Notes: generated by a model from the letters alone, not told the origin. A stretch of DNA of 11,429 nucleotides from Candidatus Bathyarchaeota archaeon (GCA_018396615.1 JAGTQT010000042.1:1-11429); one strand, 5' to 3'. Shown: positions 1-6,436, counted from the first letter of the stretch. Program-made: numbers and translations.

Positions 1-6
1 CTTAAA

Positions 7-255
7 TTGGTGTTCAACATCGAAACCACATGGATCTCGGATGCCCAGTTCTGGGTGGTAGCACTACCGGTATTCATAGCGTTCATGGCCATAATGTTCA
101 TAGGCGCATGGATAGGCTGGACCATGGCAACGACACCGCCACCAAAGCCCATAGAGGAAATCACAAGCGAAATATCCGAAGAAAAAGAAGAAACTAAGCC
201 GGCAGAAGAGAGCGCAGAAGAAAAGAAGACCGAAAGAAAGAAGAAAACCGAGTGA
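7..255 (+). CDS. Small single-helix membrane protein with charged tail (5' end uncertain)
   Basis: I do not recognise this protein. It has a short polar N-terminus, one hydrophobic segment at about residues 14-40 (rich in Ile, Met, Phe and Trp), a Thr-Pro-rich hinge (TTPPPKP), and a roughly 35-residue tail made almost entirely of Glu, Lys and Ala. This suggests a membrane-anchored protein with a flexible charged tail; which side of the membrane the tail faces cannot be told. The start is uncertain: TTG at 7 and GTG at 10 are both possible, but no ribosome site is visible and the frame stays open to the left edge, so the gene may begin outside the window. The stop is TGA at 253-255, and a T-rich stretch follows. 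The tail is low-complexity, so sequence matches in that part would mean little. Confidence 0.55.
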   Translation: MVFNIETTWISDAQFWVVALPVFIAFMAIMFIGAWIGWTMATTPPPKPIEEITSEISEEKEETKPAEESAEEKKTERKKKTE

Positions 256-294
256 CCGTCAATCTCGATTCCCTCTAGTTTCTGAACCTGAATA

Positions 295-306
295 TTTTCT
301 TTTTTT
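295..306 (+). terminator. Oligo-T stretch after the first gene
   Basis: The run TTTTCTTTTTTT lies about 40 nt after the stop of the first gene. Archaeal RNA polymerase commonly terminates at such T-runs without a hairpin. The next gene is convergent, which fits a terminator here. The call rests on composition and position only. Confidence 0.35.
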
Positions 307-334
307 ACCTACTTGTAGTTTTGTATAAAACATA

Positions 335-352
335 GGGTAACTGTGTTATCCC
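335..352 (-). terminator. Small hairpin past the convergent minus-strand gene
   Basis: GGGTAAC at 335-341 and GTTATCCC at 345-352 pair around a 3-nt loop with one bulged base. Read on the minus strand the hairpin lies just past the stop of the gene ending at 368 and is followed by TATGTTTTAT. It may help terminate that gene, but it is short and could be chance. Confidence 0.25.
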
Positions 353-367
353 CTAAGGCAATCCAGT

Positions 368-742
368 TTAGAGACCCAACGTCTTTAAAGCAAAATACAG
401 AGCAACATGAACTACTGCCGAAACTCCAAATGTCACCAACAAAAACTTTGGCGAAATCGATACAAGCGAAGCTTCTTCACCCTTTGACTGAATTTCATAT
501 TCTTTAATCTCATGAGTCTCAGAATCCACGCGGACAACAGCAGCTAACCGCTTCATTTCCACCTCAACAATGTATACGCCTTCCTCGAGAGACACGCGTT
601 TAGGTTTCAGGCTTCCCTTATTCCCGATGCTTTTGAGAAAAGCAGTAGCAATCATGGTGACGCTTTCAGCAGTAAGTTTCCTCATCTGAGGTGCAGCAGA
701 CGTGAAAGCCCCGGGAACCTTTCTCTGAAGCGTAGTCGCCAT
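368..742 (-). CDS. Conserved-type hypothetical protein with C-terminal membrane anchor
   Basis: No named family is recognised. The 124-residue protein has a soluble N-terminal part: residues 15-45 look helical, and residues 48-88 alternate like beta strands, with the segment VRVDSETHEIKEYEIQ resembling the strand-turn-strand of PepSY-like domains. This likeness is weak. One hydrophobic helix at about residues 98-121 comes near the C-terminus with only a few residues after it, so it is probably tail-anchored with the soluble part in the cytoplasm. The ATG at 742 is well supported: AGGTGA (plus coordinates 749-754) lies 6 nt upstream. The gene is in the same orientation as the zinc-ribbon gene (77 nt between the two), so co-transcription is possible. 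The stop is convergent with the first gene. Confidence 0.72.
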   Translation of the reverse strand: MATTLQRKVPGAFTSAAPQMRKLTAESVTMIATAFLKSIGNKGSLKPKRVSLEEGVYIVEVEMKRLAAVVRVDSETHEIKEYEIQSKGEEASLVSISPKFLLVTFGVSAVVHVALYFALKTLGL

Positions 743-819
743 CCATTTTCACCTTTTACTTAAATCTAGTGCCAACGCCCAAACATGCCATCGACCTTAT
801 TATTACCATGGAAGTCAGC

Positions 820-1218
820 CTAGCCGGTTACGTTCTTCAGCATGCATTTGACGATGTTCTCGCATACCATGCATTCTTCAGGTATCTTTTCCTTATTTGA
901 TCGATCACTCAAGTATCCGAGGTGATGCGGACAAGAAGGCTGCCTTGGCTGAGAAGACGTTCCTTTTTCTTTAGATACATCTGCAACCGAGCCTATTCTT
1001 GGCTGCTCATGCTCGTTTACGTAAACGGGTTCTGCGCCAATAACCACGGGCGCGGTTTCCATCGTAACTTCTGTGAGGCAGTACGGGCAGGCTTTGTAGG
1101 GTTTTTCGTTTTTTGCAGTAAGATTCTCAGTTTTCAAAGGATTGGTGAACGTTCTTCCACATAGGGGGTTTGAACAGGTGAAGTTTTGATTTGATGGGTC
1201 TGTTTCTTTCTTTTTCGT
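820..1218 (-). CDS. Cysteine-rich zinc-ribbon protein, probable non-standard (ACG) start
   Basis: This is a small archaeal zinc-ribbon-type protein of unknown role. If read from ACG at 1216-1218 it has 132 residues. CSNPLC (Cys15, Cys20) and CPYC (Cys44, Cys47) would form one four-Cys zinc site. A second conserved-looking module follows: CPHHLGYL (Cys96), then EECMVC (Cys116, Cys119) and KCML (Cys125), a possible second metal site. The middle (about residues 58-92) is polar and probably disordered. The first ordinary start codon in frame, TTG at 1135-1137, would delete CSNPLC and leave half a zinc site, and it has no ribosome site. Upstream, the frame is open from the TAA at 1240-1242 with no ATG, GTG or TTG. 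A GGAGG (plus 1229-1233) and a TATA box (1258-1263) precede the proposed start. The alternative is a T-to-C change or sequencing error in an original ATG. The product is probably cytoplasmic. Existence is well supported; the start is inferred. Confidence 0.72.
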   Translation of the reverse strand, partial: TKKKETDPSNQNFTCSNPLCGRTFTNPLKTENLTAKNEKPYKACPYCLTEVTMETAPVVIGAEPVYVNEHEQPRIGSVADVSKEKGTSSQPRQPSCPHHLGYLSDRSNKEKIPEECMVCENIVKCMLKNVTG

Positions 1219-1228
1219 GAGAGTTAAC

Positions 1229-1233
1229 CCTCC
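1229..1233 (-). promoter_or_regulatory. Strong Shine-Dalgarno that lacks a standard start codon after it
   Basis: GGAGG is read on the minus strand. The in-frame codons that follow the spacer G are TTA, ACT, CTC and ACG; none is ATG, GTG or TTG. ACG lies 10 nt downstream of GGAGG and is one base from ATG. The site decides the likely start of the zinc-ribbon gene. Confidence 0.5.
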
Positions 1234-1257
1234 TTTAGGTTAGAATCGGACTTCGAG

Positions 1258-1263
1258 TTTATA
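1258..1263 (-). promoter_or_regulatory. TATA box for the zinc-ribbon gene
   Basis: TATAAA is read on the minus strand. It would place transcription start near 1236, just before the GGAGG ribosome site at 1229-1233. This spacing argues that translation begins well upstream of the TTG at 1137. Confidence 0.45.
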
Positions 1264-1400
1264 GTGTTATTGAACCGAAAATAAGTATCCAGACTACCTA
1301 TCAGAAATCAAGTTTTACGTAAACCGTGAATTCATATTCAGCATTCATAACCGTTTTAATTACTTGTGCTCTACAATTTTCATTTGTGAGGTTAAGAGAA

Positions 1401-1586
1401 TTGTACGTGGTATGGCTGTATGTCGATGAAACTTTGCCGTGGATCGAGCTTAAGGGAACTTATGAAACTAGGAAAGAAGCTTTGGACGCGGCACGAAAGT
1501 TTCGGAGCAGGATACGAACCAAGATTTTCAAGGTTAAACAGGGAAAGAAGACACTGAAAGCCGCTCCGATACTAAAAGTAAGATAA
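1401..1586 (+). CDS. Small basic hypothetical protein (about 61 aa)
   Basis: No family is recognised. The protein reads as a beta-hairpin-like segment (YVVWLYVDETLPWIELKG), then a helix (ETRKEALDAARKFRSRI), then a Lys/Arg-rich basic end. This is a compact alpha/beta fold, and the basic end might bind nucleic acid or an acidic partner (inference). I chose TTG at 1401 because GAGGT at 1388-1392 lies 8 nt upstream and a TATA-like TTTTAATTA at 1354-1362 would start transcription near the ribosome site. Longer in-frame options are GTG at 1386 and GTG at 1326. The 1326 version has no ribosome site and adds a hydrophobic leader that could be a membrane segment, so it cannot be fully excluded. The gene is convergent with the ABC ATPase gene. 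Confidence 0.6.
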   Translation: MYVVWLYVDETLPWIELKGTYETRKEALDAARKFRSRIRTKIFKVKQGKKTLKAAPILKVR

Positions 1587-1680
1587 TAGCCTGCCGAAAC
1601 CCTCTTTGTTTGAGTTCTAAGCAAGAACCCTCATTGCTAGGCGTTTCGCTTGCGCGCAAAATCGTCTGTTCCAGAGCTTT

Positions 1681-2508
1681 CTAGCGTTTAGAAACTTCGC
1701 TTTGATCCGCTGTCAGAGATATGGGACTTCGATCTTTTGTTGCAGTCTCACCTTTTTCCAATAATGCTACAACATCATCCACATATCTGAAGTATTCTTT
1801 GTCTCTCAAATAAGACGAACGAGGTCTAGGAAGATCAATATGCACCTCTCCGATGACCCTGCCTGGGCGCCGAGACATTACTATGACTCTGTCCGCCATG
1901 AAAACTGCTTCTTCAACGTTGTGGCTAACCATTATGAAAGTGTTTGTAGGAAGAACTGGATTTTGCCAAATGTTAAGCACAAGCTCGCGCAAGGTCTTGG
2001 CGGTCAGTTCATCAAGAGAGGAAAAAGGCTCATCCATCAGCAGAACGTCCGGCTTCAAAGCAAGTGCCCTAGCGATGCCAACACGCTGCTTCATCCCGCC
2101 AGATAAATCGTGTGGGTATGTTGTTTCAAATCCCTCTAGCCCCACCATCCGCAAGTATTCCTCAGCGATATGCATGCGATTCGGTTTGGGAACACCGAGC
2201 ACTTCAAGAGGCACCTCGATGTTTTCTAGGGCGGTTTTCCAAGGCAACAAGCCGAAAAGCTGGAAGACCATCGTGATCTTTGGTGTCGGTTTCTCGATAG
2301 GTTGCCCGCGAAACAGCACTCTACCTGAATCAGCTCTTTCCAGCCCCGCGATTATCCTAAGCAAGGTTGATTTGCCGCAGCCTGATGGTCCAACTAGACA
2401 GATAAACTCGTCATTTCCAACTGAAAAGCTCACGTTCTCAAGAACCAAGATTTTACCATGATCTGTAGCGAATGTTTTAGTTACGTTTTCCACTTCAACG
2501 ACCGACAT
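1681..2508 (-). CDS. ABC transporter ATPase, nitrate/sulfonate/taurine type (SsuB/TauB-like)
   Basis: This is the ATP-hydrolysing subunit of an importer, acting as a dimer on the cytoplasmic face of its permease. All motifs are intact in the 275 residues: Walker A GPSGCGKST (40-48), Q-loop Gln83 in VFQLFGLLPW, signature LSGGMKQ (135-141), Walker B VLLMDE (155-160), D-loop SSLD, and switch His196 in MVSHNVEEA. The FGLLPW stretch after the Q-loop and the RPGRV segment near residue 215 are typical of the SsuB/TauB/NrtD group (COG1116). The last 25 or so residues (ETATKDRSPISLTADQ) are an extra polar tail beyond the usual end. The ATG at 2508 lies 3 nt past the permease stop, and its ribosome site GAGGTG is formed by the last permease codons, so the two genes are translationally linked. 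The substrate is probably a small anion but cannot be read from the ATPase. Confidence 0.92.
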   Translation of the reverse strand: MSVVEVENVTKTFATDHGKILVLENVSFSVGNDEFICLVGPSGCGKSTLLRIIAGLERADSGRVLFRGQPIEKPTPKITMVFQLFGLLPWKTALENIEVPLEVLGVPKPNRMHIAEEYLRMVGLEGFETTYPHDLSGGMKQRVGIARALALKPDVLLMDEPFSSLDELTAKTLRELVLNIWQNPVLPTNTFIMVSHNVEEAVFMADRVIVMSRRPGRVIGEVHIDLPRPRSSYLRDKEYFRYVDDVVALLEKGETATKDRSPISLTADQSEVSKR

Positions 2509-2511
2509 CTT

Positions 2512-4173
2512 CTACACCTCTACATGATATTTCTCGAACTTCCTTAACAAACGTCGCCAGACAAAAGCCTCCATCAGAAGAACCAACACAGAGATTATCC
2601 CAAGCATAAGAACAAGAACAACGGTATTTCCATACTCATAGCCAGCCTTGTCCAGAAGAGAACCTATTCCCGGTATCGAAACAGGCTTCGCAGACCCTGT
2701 TGAGGGTAGGTATTCAGCGAATATGATGGTGTTCCATCCGGTGCCCCATGAAAGGATGCTTCCGGTGACTATGGCAGGCAGTATCGATGGAACGACGATG
2801 TGGGTGATTCTTTTTAGTCCTCTGAATCCTAGGAGCTGTCCTACTTCGTTTATTTCTGAGGGAATGTTTTTTACAGCACTCACTACGTTCAGGAACATGT
2901 ACCATATCATATCAAGAACCAGCATAATGATACACGTCAATTCTAAAGCCAGACCTTGATTTCCCAGAAACCCCGTAAGTCCAAGAGAGATAACTGGAAA
3001 CAAAGCCAGAATAGGTACTCCCTGCCCAATGTCGTATAATGGAAAGAATACGGTTGCAAATCTCTTGTGCTCCGCAGCTAAAACTCCCATTCCTATTGCT
3101 GCTACAAGAGAGATTCCGTATGCCAGAAATAGCCGCCCCATGGTGAAAACAATCAAAATGGGCAATTTAACCAACTCTTCTGATGGAGGGCTACTCAGTC
3201 CTTCACTAATCGTCGCGATAGTGGGAAAATGTCCGAGAACAATGTATAAGACAAAGACTGTGGAAAGAAACACCAGAAAAATAGCCGTCGTCCTTTCTAC
3301 ATGCGTATATTTTCGCAGCCGCTGAGAAACAATGGAAAACGACTTGGGCCAGTGAAGCCTTCCAAAATGCAGCCAGTTTGTAGCTTTCGCGATTCCAAGC
3401 TTGCCCACTCCTGAAAGATCCATCCGAAGAACAGGCTTGTATGTTCCAGTGCTCGCTCTTTCCATAAGCCTATGCCACGTCAACGCGTTAAAATAGACAA
3501 CGATGAAGGTGATGTATGCGAGAAGAATCACCGCCAAACTCATGTCCTTGTAGTCATAGGCCGCCTTGGCAAGCAAGAAGCCTAAGCCTCCAGATGGAGG
3601 CGTGTAAACACTTCCTTGATACTGAATCCACTCTGCCGCGATAACAAAGAACCAGCCGTCGCACCATGCTAGATTTGCGCCAGAGACTACGGTAGGTGTG
3701 ATCGCGGGCAAAATAACGTGACGGATGTATCGCCATCCTGTTAGCCCAAAGCTGCGCGAAGATTCGGCGACATTTGCGGGAATTCCCCGTATTGCTCCTA
3801 GAACTCCGAAGAAGATAGCCCATGCCATTGAGGTGAAAAGCAGCACCATGACGGCAAGTTCAATTCCCAACGGGCCGATGGCGAACAAGAAGCCAATCAC
3901 TATAGGGAAATATCCCAAGATTGGAATTGACTGAAGGAGATCGATAAAGGGCGTGAGAATCACAGAAGCAACTTTGTTTGTAGCGGCCAATATTCCAAAA
4001 CTGACTCCCCAAGCAACAGAGATCACCAGTACAATTAAGATGCGGAAAATCGTGCTTACCGTGTACAGTGGAAGGCTTTTAATTTCCGGATATGGGGCGA
4101 TGGATACGATTAACCAAGCCGCAATGCAAAGGGCAACCAGCCCTCCTGTTAGCTTGATCAAGTACCCTCGCAA
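2512..4173 (-). CDS. Duplicated (fused) ABC permease for an anion, COG4986-like
   Basis: At 553 residues this is twice the usual SsuC/TauC length because two permease domains are joined in one chain. The halves align: QSIPILGYFP (81-90) with QGVPILALFP (384-393); the ATPase-docking loop ESSRSFGLTGWRYIRHVILP (137-156) with EVGQLLGFRGLKRITHIVVP (443-462); and WCDGWFFVIAAEW (170-182) with WGTGWNTIIFAEY (476-488). The halves are clearly diverged. A cytoplasmic linker (about 235-292) joins them. Each half has about six membrane helices, so one chain probably provides the whole channel for two copies of the downstream ATPase. This matches the family described as an anion transport system with duplicated permease. 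The TTG start at 4173 is the first possible start after an in-frame TGA (4177-4179); its ribosome site is poor and TTG at 4161 is an alternative. No substrate-binding protein is adjacent. Confidence 0.9.
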   Translation of the reverse strand: MRGYLIKLTGGLVALCIAAWLIVSIAPYPEIKSLPLYTVSTIFRILIVLVISVAWGVSFGILAATNKVASVILTPFIDLLQSIPILGYFPIVIGFLFAIGPLGIELAVMVLLFTSMAWAIFFGVLGAIRGIPANVAESSRSFGLTGWRYIRHVILPAITPTVVSGANLAWCDGWFFVIAAEWIQYQGSVYTPPSGGLGFLLAKAAYDYKDMSLAVILLAYITFIVVYFNALTWHRLMERASTGTYKPVLRMDLSGVGKLGIAKATNWLHFGRLHWPKSFSIVSQRLRKYTHVERTTAIFLVFLSTVFVLYIVLGHFPTIATISEGLSSPPSEELVKLPILIVFTMGRLFLAYGISLVAAIGMGVLAAEHKRFATVFFPLYDIGQGVPILALFPVISLGLTGFLGNQGLALELTCIIMLVLDMIWYMFLNVVSAVKNIPSEINEVGQLLGFRGLKRITHIVVPSILPAIVTGSILSWGTGWNTIIFAEYLPSTGSAKPVSIPGIGSLLDKAGYEYGNTVVLVLMLGIISVLVLLMEAFVWRRLLRKFEKYHVEV

Positions 4174-4227
4174 GCTTCATTCGCCAGCTTAACCTCAAAC
4201 GTAATACCATGCTAGACAGATGAACGA

Positions 4228-4237
4228 TTTAAAAATA
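4228..4237 (-). promoter_or_regulatory. TATA-like box for the ABC importer operon
   Basis: TATTTTTAAA is read on the minus strand. Transcription would start near 4205, about 30 nt ahead of the TTG at 4173. It lies in the 206-bp divergent intergenic region (4174-4379), which is AT-rich and otherwise without visible genes. Confidence 0.35.
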
Positions 4238-4339
4238 TCGCACCAAAATATAAACAGAAAGCACAAGAGTTAATCTATGCTAAAGAATGAGAGGTTAATT
4301 CTTGAAATTTTCAGCCTCTGCCATACTGAGATGAAAATC

Positions 4340-4345
4340 TATAAA
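4340..4345 (+). promoter_or_regulatory. TATA box for the DUF420-like gene pair
   Basis: TATAAA lies 34 nt before the ATG at 4380, preceded by an A-rich stretch that could serve as the TFB recognition element. Transcription would start near 4368, giving a very short leader, which agrees with the weak ribosome site in front of this ATG. Confidence 0.4.
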
Positions 4346-4379
4346 CGCATTAAGTTACATGATTAGTCAATGAGAGCCT

Positions 4380-4805
4380 ATGGATCCGCTGATTCCGCCA
4401 CAAATGAACGCCGTGTTGCAGATTATCATTCTAGCTATTCTATTCGCTAGCATAGGCTTTAAGATAAAGAAAAAGTATTGGCAGCATGGCGCTCTGACTC
4501 TAATAGCTACTGTGCTGAACCTGTTTTCGTTTCTGTTGGTAATGCTTCCTTCGGCGCTGGGAAAGGAGATTATCCAAACTCAGCCTTTCCACGCAGTATC
4601 TATCGCCATTTTATCTCACTCCATTGTTGGAGCTGTGACAGTCTTGTTGAGCTTGTGGCTTGTGGCTACTTGGCATGTACGTTCGGAAACAAAAGACTGC
4701 TTCAAAAGAAAAAACTTGATGCGGGTAACCATAGCGTTGTGGATGCTGTCCCTAGTTTTAGGCTTTCTTGTGTACGCTTATCTTTACACAACTCTTATAC
4801 CTTGA
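4380..4805 (+). CDS. Four-helix membrane protein, DUF420-like
   Basis: The 141-residue protein has four hydrophobic helices, at about residues 10-28, 36-58, 72-97 and 113-137, with short polar links. The order of features resembles DUF420: a basic stretch then His at the start of helix 2 (KKKYWQHGALT, His36), a long LNLFSFLLVMLPS helix, His71 and His80 around helix 3 (ILSHSIVG), a TWHV end (His99), and a final helix following RKNLMR. Conserved His residues inside or near helices in such proteins suggest metal or haem contact, and some family members sit with cytochrome oxidase genes. No oxidase is seen here, so that role is only a possibility. The ATG at 4380 follows a TATA box at 4340. The next gene begins 33 nt after the stop in the same direction, so they are probably one transcript. 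Family assignment is moderately sure; function is unknown. Confidence 0.68.
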   Translation: MDPLIPPQMNAVLQIIILAILFASIGFKIKKKYWQHGALTLIATVLNLFSFLLVMLPSALGKEIIQTQPFHAVSIAILSHSIVGAVTVLLSLWLVATWHVRSETKDCFKRKNLMRVTIALWMLSLVLGFLVYAYLYTTLIP

Positions 4806-4823
4806 ATTTCGCCAAAAATGATT

Positions 4824-4830
4824 AAGGAGT
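4824..4830 (+). promoter_or_regulatory. Shine-Dalgarno deciding the GTG start at 4839
   Basis: AAGGAGT with 9 nt from GGAG to GTG favours GTG at 4839 over TTG at 4842, which would be 12 nt away. Confidence 0.5.
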
Positions 4831-4838
4831 AAAATACA

Positions 4839-5339
4839 GTGTTGAGAAGAAAAGTTGAACGCTTAATCATTCTGGCATTACTCCTCGTATATGTTACTGT
4901 TTTTGTGCGACCTGTTTCTGCCGGCGTTCCAGCGATTTTAGACGTGACTGTCTGGGATAACGGTGGCAACACTATTCTTAATGTTACGGTTTCGCATTCT
5001 CCACAAACACCTTCACATTATCTTGACCGCGTTGAAATAGATCTAAGCGGCGATAACAGAATCTTTCCAGTCACGTATCGCTCTGAAAACACATTTGTCG
5101 TTCAATGCGACTTAGGAGCAATTGATGCTCCAATAAACGCCACCATCCGCGCCCACTGCAATATCGATGGTTATTCGCCGCCGAATGGGCCGATACTTGT
5201 TCCAGAATTTTCAGCGCTATTGGTATCATTTCTTTTTATTACAGCTACGTTGCTAACGTCTGCAGTTTACAAAAGAAAAAGTGACCATGGGATTATGTGC
5301 CTCTGTCTCAGTCTAACACGGACTCCACGTTCAAATTAA
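4839..5339 (+). CDS. Exported desulfoferrodoxin/superoxide-reductase-like domain protein with PEF-CTERM-like tail
   Basis: The protein begins with a signal peptide (basic MLRRK, hydrophobic 9-23, likely cleavage after VSA at about 26-28). The domain at about residues 32-116 resembles the iron-binding domain of superoxide reductase: SHSPQTPSHYLDRVEIDL (52-69) parallels the family's His-x5-His-Tyr...EWIEL segment, and RAHCNIDGY (104-112) parallels the Cys-Asn-x-His-Gly segment. His53, His60 and Cys107 are kept with altered spacing, but the His after the Cys is Asp110. Iron-based superoxide reduction is therefore doubtful; a structural or partner-binding role is possible. VPEFSALL (121-128), a hydrophobic helix and KRK (145-147) form a PEF-CTERM-like surface-anchoring tail. 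Nineteen further residues look like out-of-frame translation and overlap the convergent regulator gene by 32 bp. The GTG at 4839 has AAGGAG (4824-4829) upstream; TTG at 4842 is an alternative. The fold call is by eye only. Confidence 0.7.
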   Translation: MLRRKVERLIILALLLVYVTVFVRPVSAGVPAILDVTVWDNGGNTILNVTVSHSPQTPSHYLDRVEIDLSGDNRIFPVTYRSENTFVVQCDLGAIDAPINATIRAHCNIDGYSPPNGPILVPEFSALLVSFLFITATLLTSAVYKRKSDHGIMCLCLSLTRTPRSN

Positions 5340-6357
5340 GCACAATTTCTGCGATGTCACTAGCATACTCTCCTGTTCTTCTTACACTTTCAATAAGCAA
5401 TCTTAGACTTGCAGCTTCCTTGATTCCGATTTTTTGAGAAGAAAGAATGGCTTCTTTTTCTAATTCAGCAATTTCTTTTGCTTTTTCAATGACACGCTCA
5501 GCTAGATTAAAGTCGTGTTTAAACAGGGAATCTATCGCGTTTTCAAACGCATAAATGGCTAAAGTACTCATGTCCTCGATTTTGCTAAGCGTCTCATCAG
5601 CTACGTGTTTCTTTAACAGTAAAACATTCTCTGCAATGCTTACCGCATGGTCTGCTGTTCTCTCCACAGACTTGGTTATAAGCCTATAGCCGAGACAATC
5701 TCTTGCATCAGATAGCCCGATTTCTATGATGATTCGTGGATTAGTGATTGCTAGCTTGAGTTGGCGTATTATGTAAAGGTTGAATCTATCTACCTCAGTG
5801 TCCGTGTCGATCACGGCTTCAGCTAATTGGTGGTCTATATCTCTAAGAGCAGTTATTGAGTCTCGGTGCATAGAAGAAGTTATGATAGACATTCTTCTTA
5901 ACGCGCTTTCAACAGTAAGTTCAGGGTAGCTGAGCAGAACCTGCAAGGTAAGCTCATTAGGCGTGTCTGTTACAATTTCAGTGCCAACCAAGTATCGTCT
6001 AGCAAAATCCCTTATGGCGTTCCGCTGTTGCGAATTGAGTTGTTCTTGGCTTTGCGCTCTCACATGTATTAAGTTATACCCAACAAGGTAAGCAGAGACT
6101 GCCTTTCTTATTATTGCGTCCGGCTTGTCTTTTTGGGATACTTTTATGATCGCCTCTTCTTTCTTTTCTTGTTTCGCCATACCCGAAGGCGTCAACGATA
6201 GCGAGCCATCTTTTTCTTCGCGGAGAATCAGGGAGCTTCCTTTTTGTAGTTGATTTCGAGCCACCCATTTTTTAGGCAACGAAACAATGTAAGTTGATCC
6301 ACCAGTCACCTGCAGTTTTCGAGCTTCTCCATCTCTTGTTTTAGAAGCAGCTTCCAT
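5308..6357 (-). CDS. AbrB/SpoVT-PhoU fusion, phosphate uptake regulator
   Basis: This is the probable transcriptional regulator of the Pst operon. Residues about 12-58 form an AbrB/MazE-type DNA-binding beta-barrel half (RKLQVTGGSTYIVSLPKKWV, then GSSLILREEKDGSLSL). Residues about 60-145 are a linking domain, and about 150-345 are two PhoU-like three-helix bundles. Their metal-site motifs are present: ERTADHA (232-238) in the first and a divergent RRTGEYA (326-332) in the second. AbrB domains bind DNA as dimers, so the protein probably reads phosphate status through its PhoU part and binds promoter DNA through its N-terminus; this architecture is standard next to archaeal pst genes. The ATG at 6357 has AGGCGAT (plus 6361-6367), one mismatch from AGGTGAT. 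The gene is divergent from pstS, sharing a 139-bp promoter region that may allow self-regulation. Its 3' end overlaps the convergent surface-protein gene by 32 bp. Confidence 0.9.
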   Translation of the reverse strand: MEAASKTRDGEARKLQVTGGSTYIVSLPKKWVARNQLQKGSSLILREEKDGSLSLTPSGMAKQEKKEEAIIKVSQKDKPDAIIRKAVSAYLVGYNLIHVRAQSQEQLNSQQRNAIRDFARRYLVGTEIVTDTPNELTLQVLLSYPELTVESALRRMSIITSSMHRDSITALRDIDHQLAEAVIDTDTEVDRFNLYIIRQLKLAITNPRIIIEIGLSDARDCLGYRLITKSVERTADHAVSIAENVLLLKKHVADETLSKIEDMSTLAIYAFENAIDSLFKHDFNLAERVIEKAKEIAELEKEAILSSQKIGIKEAASLRLLIESVRRTGEYASDIAEIVLNLNVESVLD

Positions 6358-6405
6358 TTCATCGCCTATATGGCAACATCACAAATCTATTGATAAACGT
6401 TTCTA

Positions 6406-6413
6406 CTATATAG
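6406..6413 (-). promoter_or_regulatory. TATA box of the AbrB-PhoU regulator
   Basis: The palindrome CTATATAG would start minus-strand transcription near 6381, about 24 nt before the ATG at 6357. Being symmetric, it gives no direction by itself; direction is inferred from the gene. Confidence 0.4.
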
Positions 6414-6416
6414 ACT

Positions 6417-6429
6417 CAATATATTATTG
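6417..6429. promoter_or_regulatory. Inverted repeat between the divergent promoters, candidate operator
   Basis: CAATA and TATTG are perfect 5-bp arms around a 3-nt centre (TAT). The element sits between the regulator's TATA box (6406-6413) and the pstS TATA box (6437-6444), where a bound protein could block both. Its operator role is inferred, and AT-rich DNA gives such repeats by chance. Confidence 0.3.
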
Positions 6430-6436
6430 GGAGAAC

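Noticed and set aside
922..1164. Plus-strand open frame of 80 codons opposite the zinc-ribbon gene
   Set aside because: The opposite strand carries conserved-looking Cys motifs; this frame gives Arg/Phe-rich sequence with no domain.
1853..2461. Long plus-strand open frame of 202 codons opposite the ABC ATPase
   Set aside because: It lies wholly within a gene with every ABC ATPase motif intact; its translation is Ser/Pro/Arg-rich with no recognisable domain and no ribosome site.
4478..4825. Second plus-strand frame inside the DUF420-like gene
   Set aside because: Its translation is a Cys/Ser-rich mixture without helices or motifs, while the other frame gives four clean membrane helices.
6406..6413. 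CTATATAG palindrome as a regulator operator
   Set aside because: It is better explained as the TATA box of the minus-strand regulator gene; such AT palindromes arise easily.
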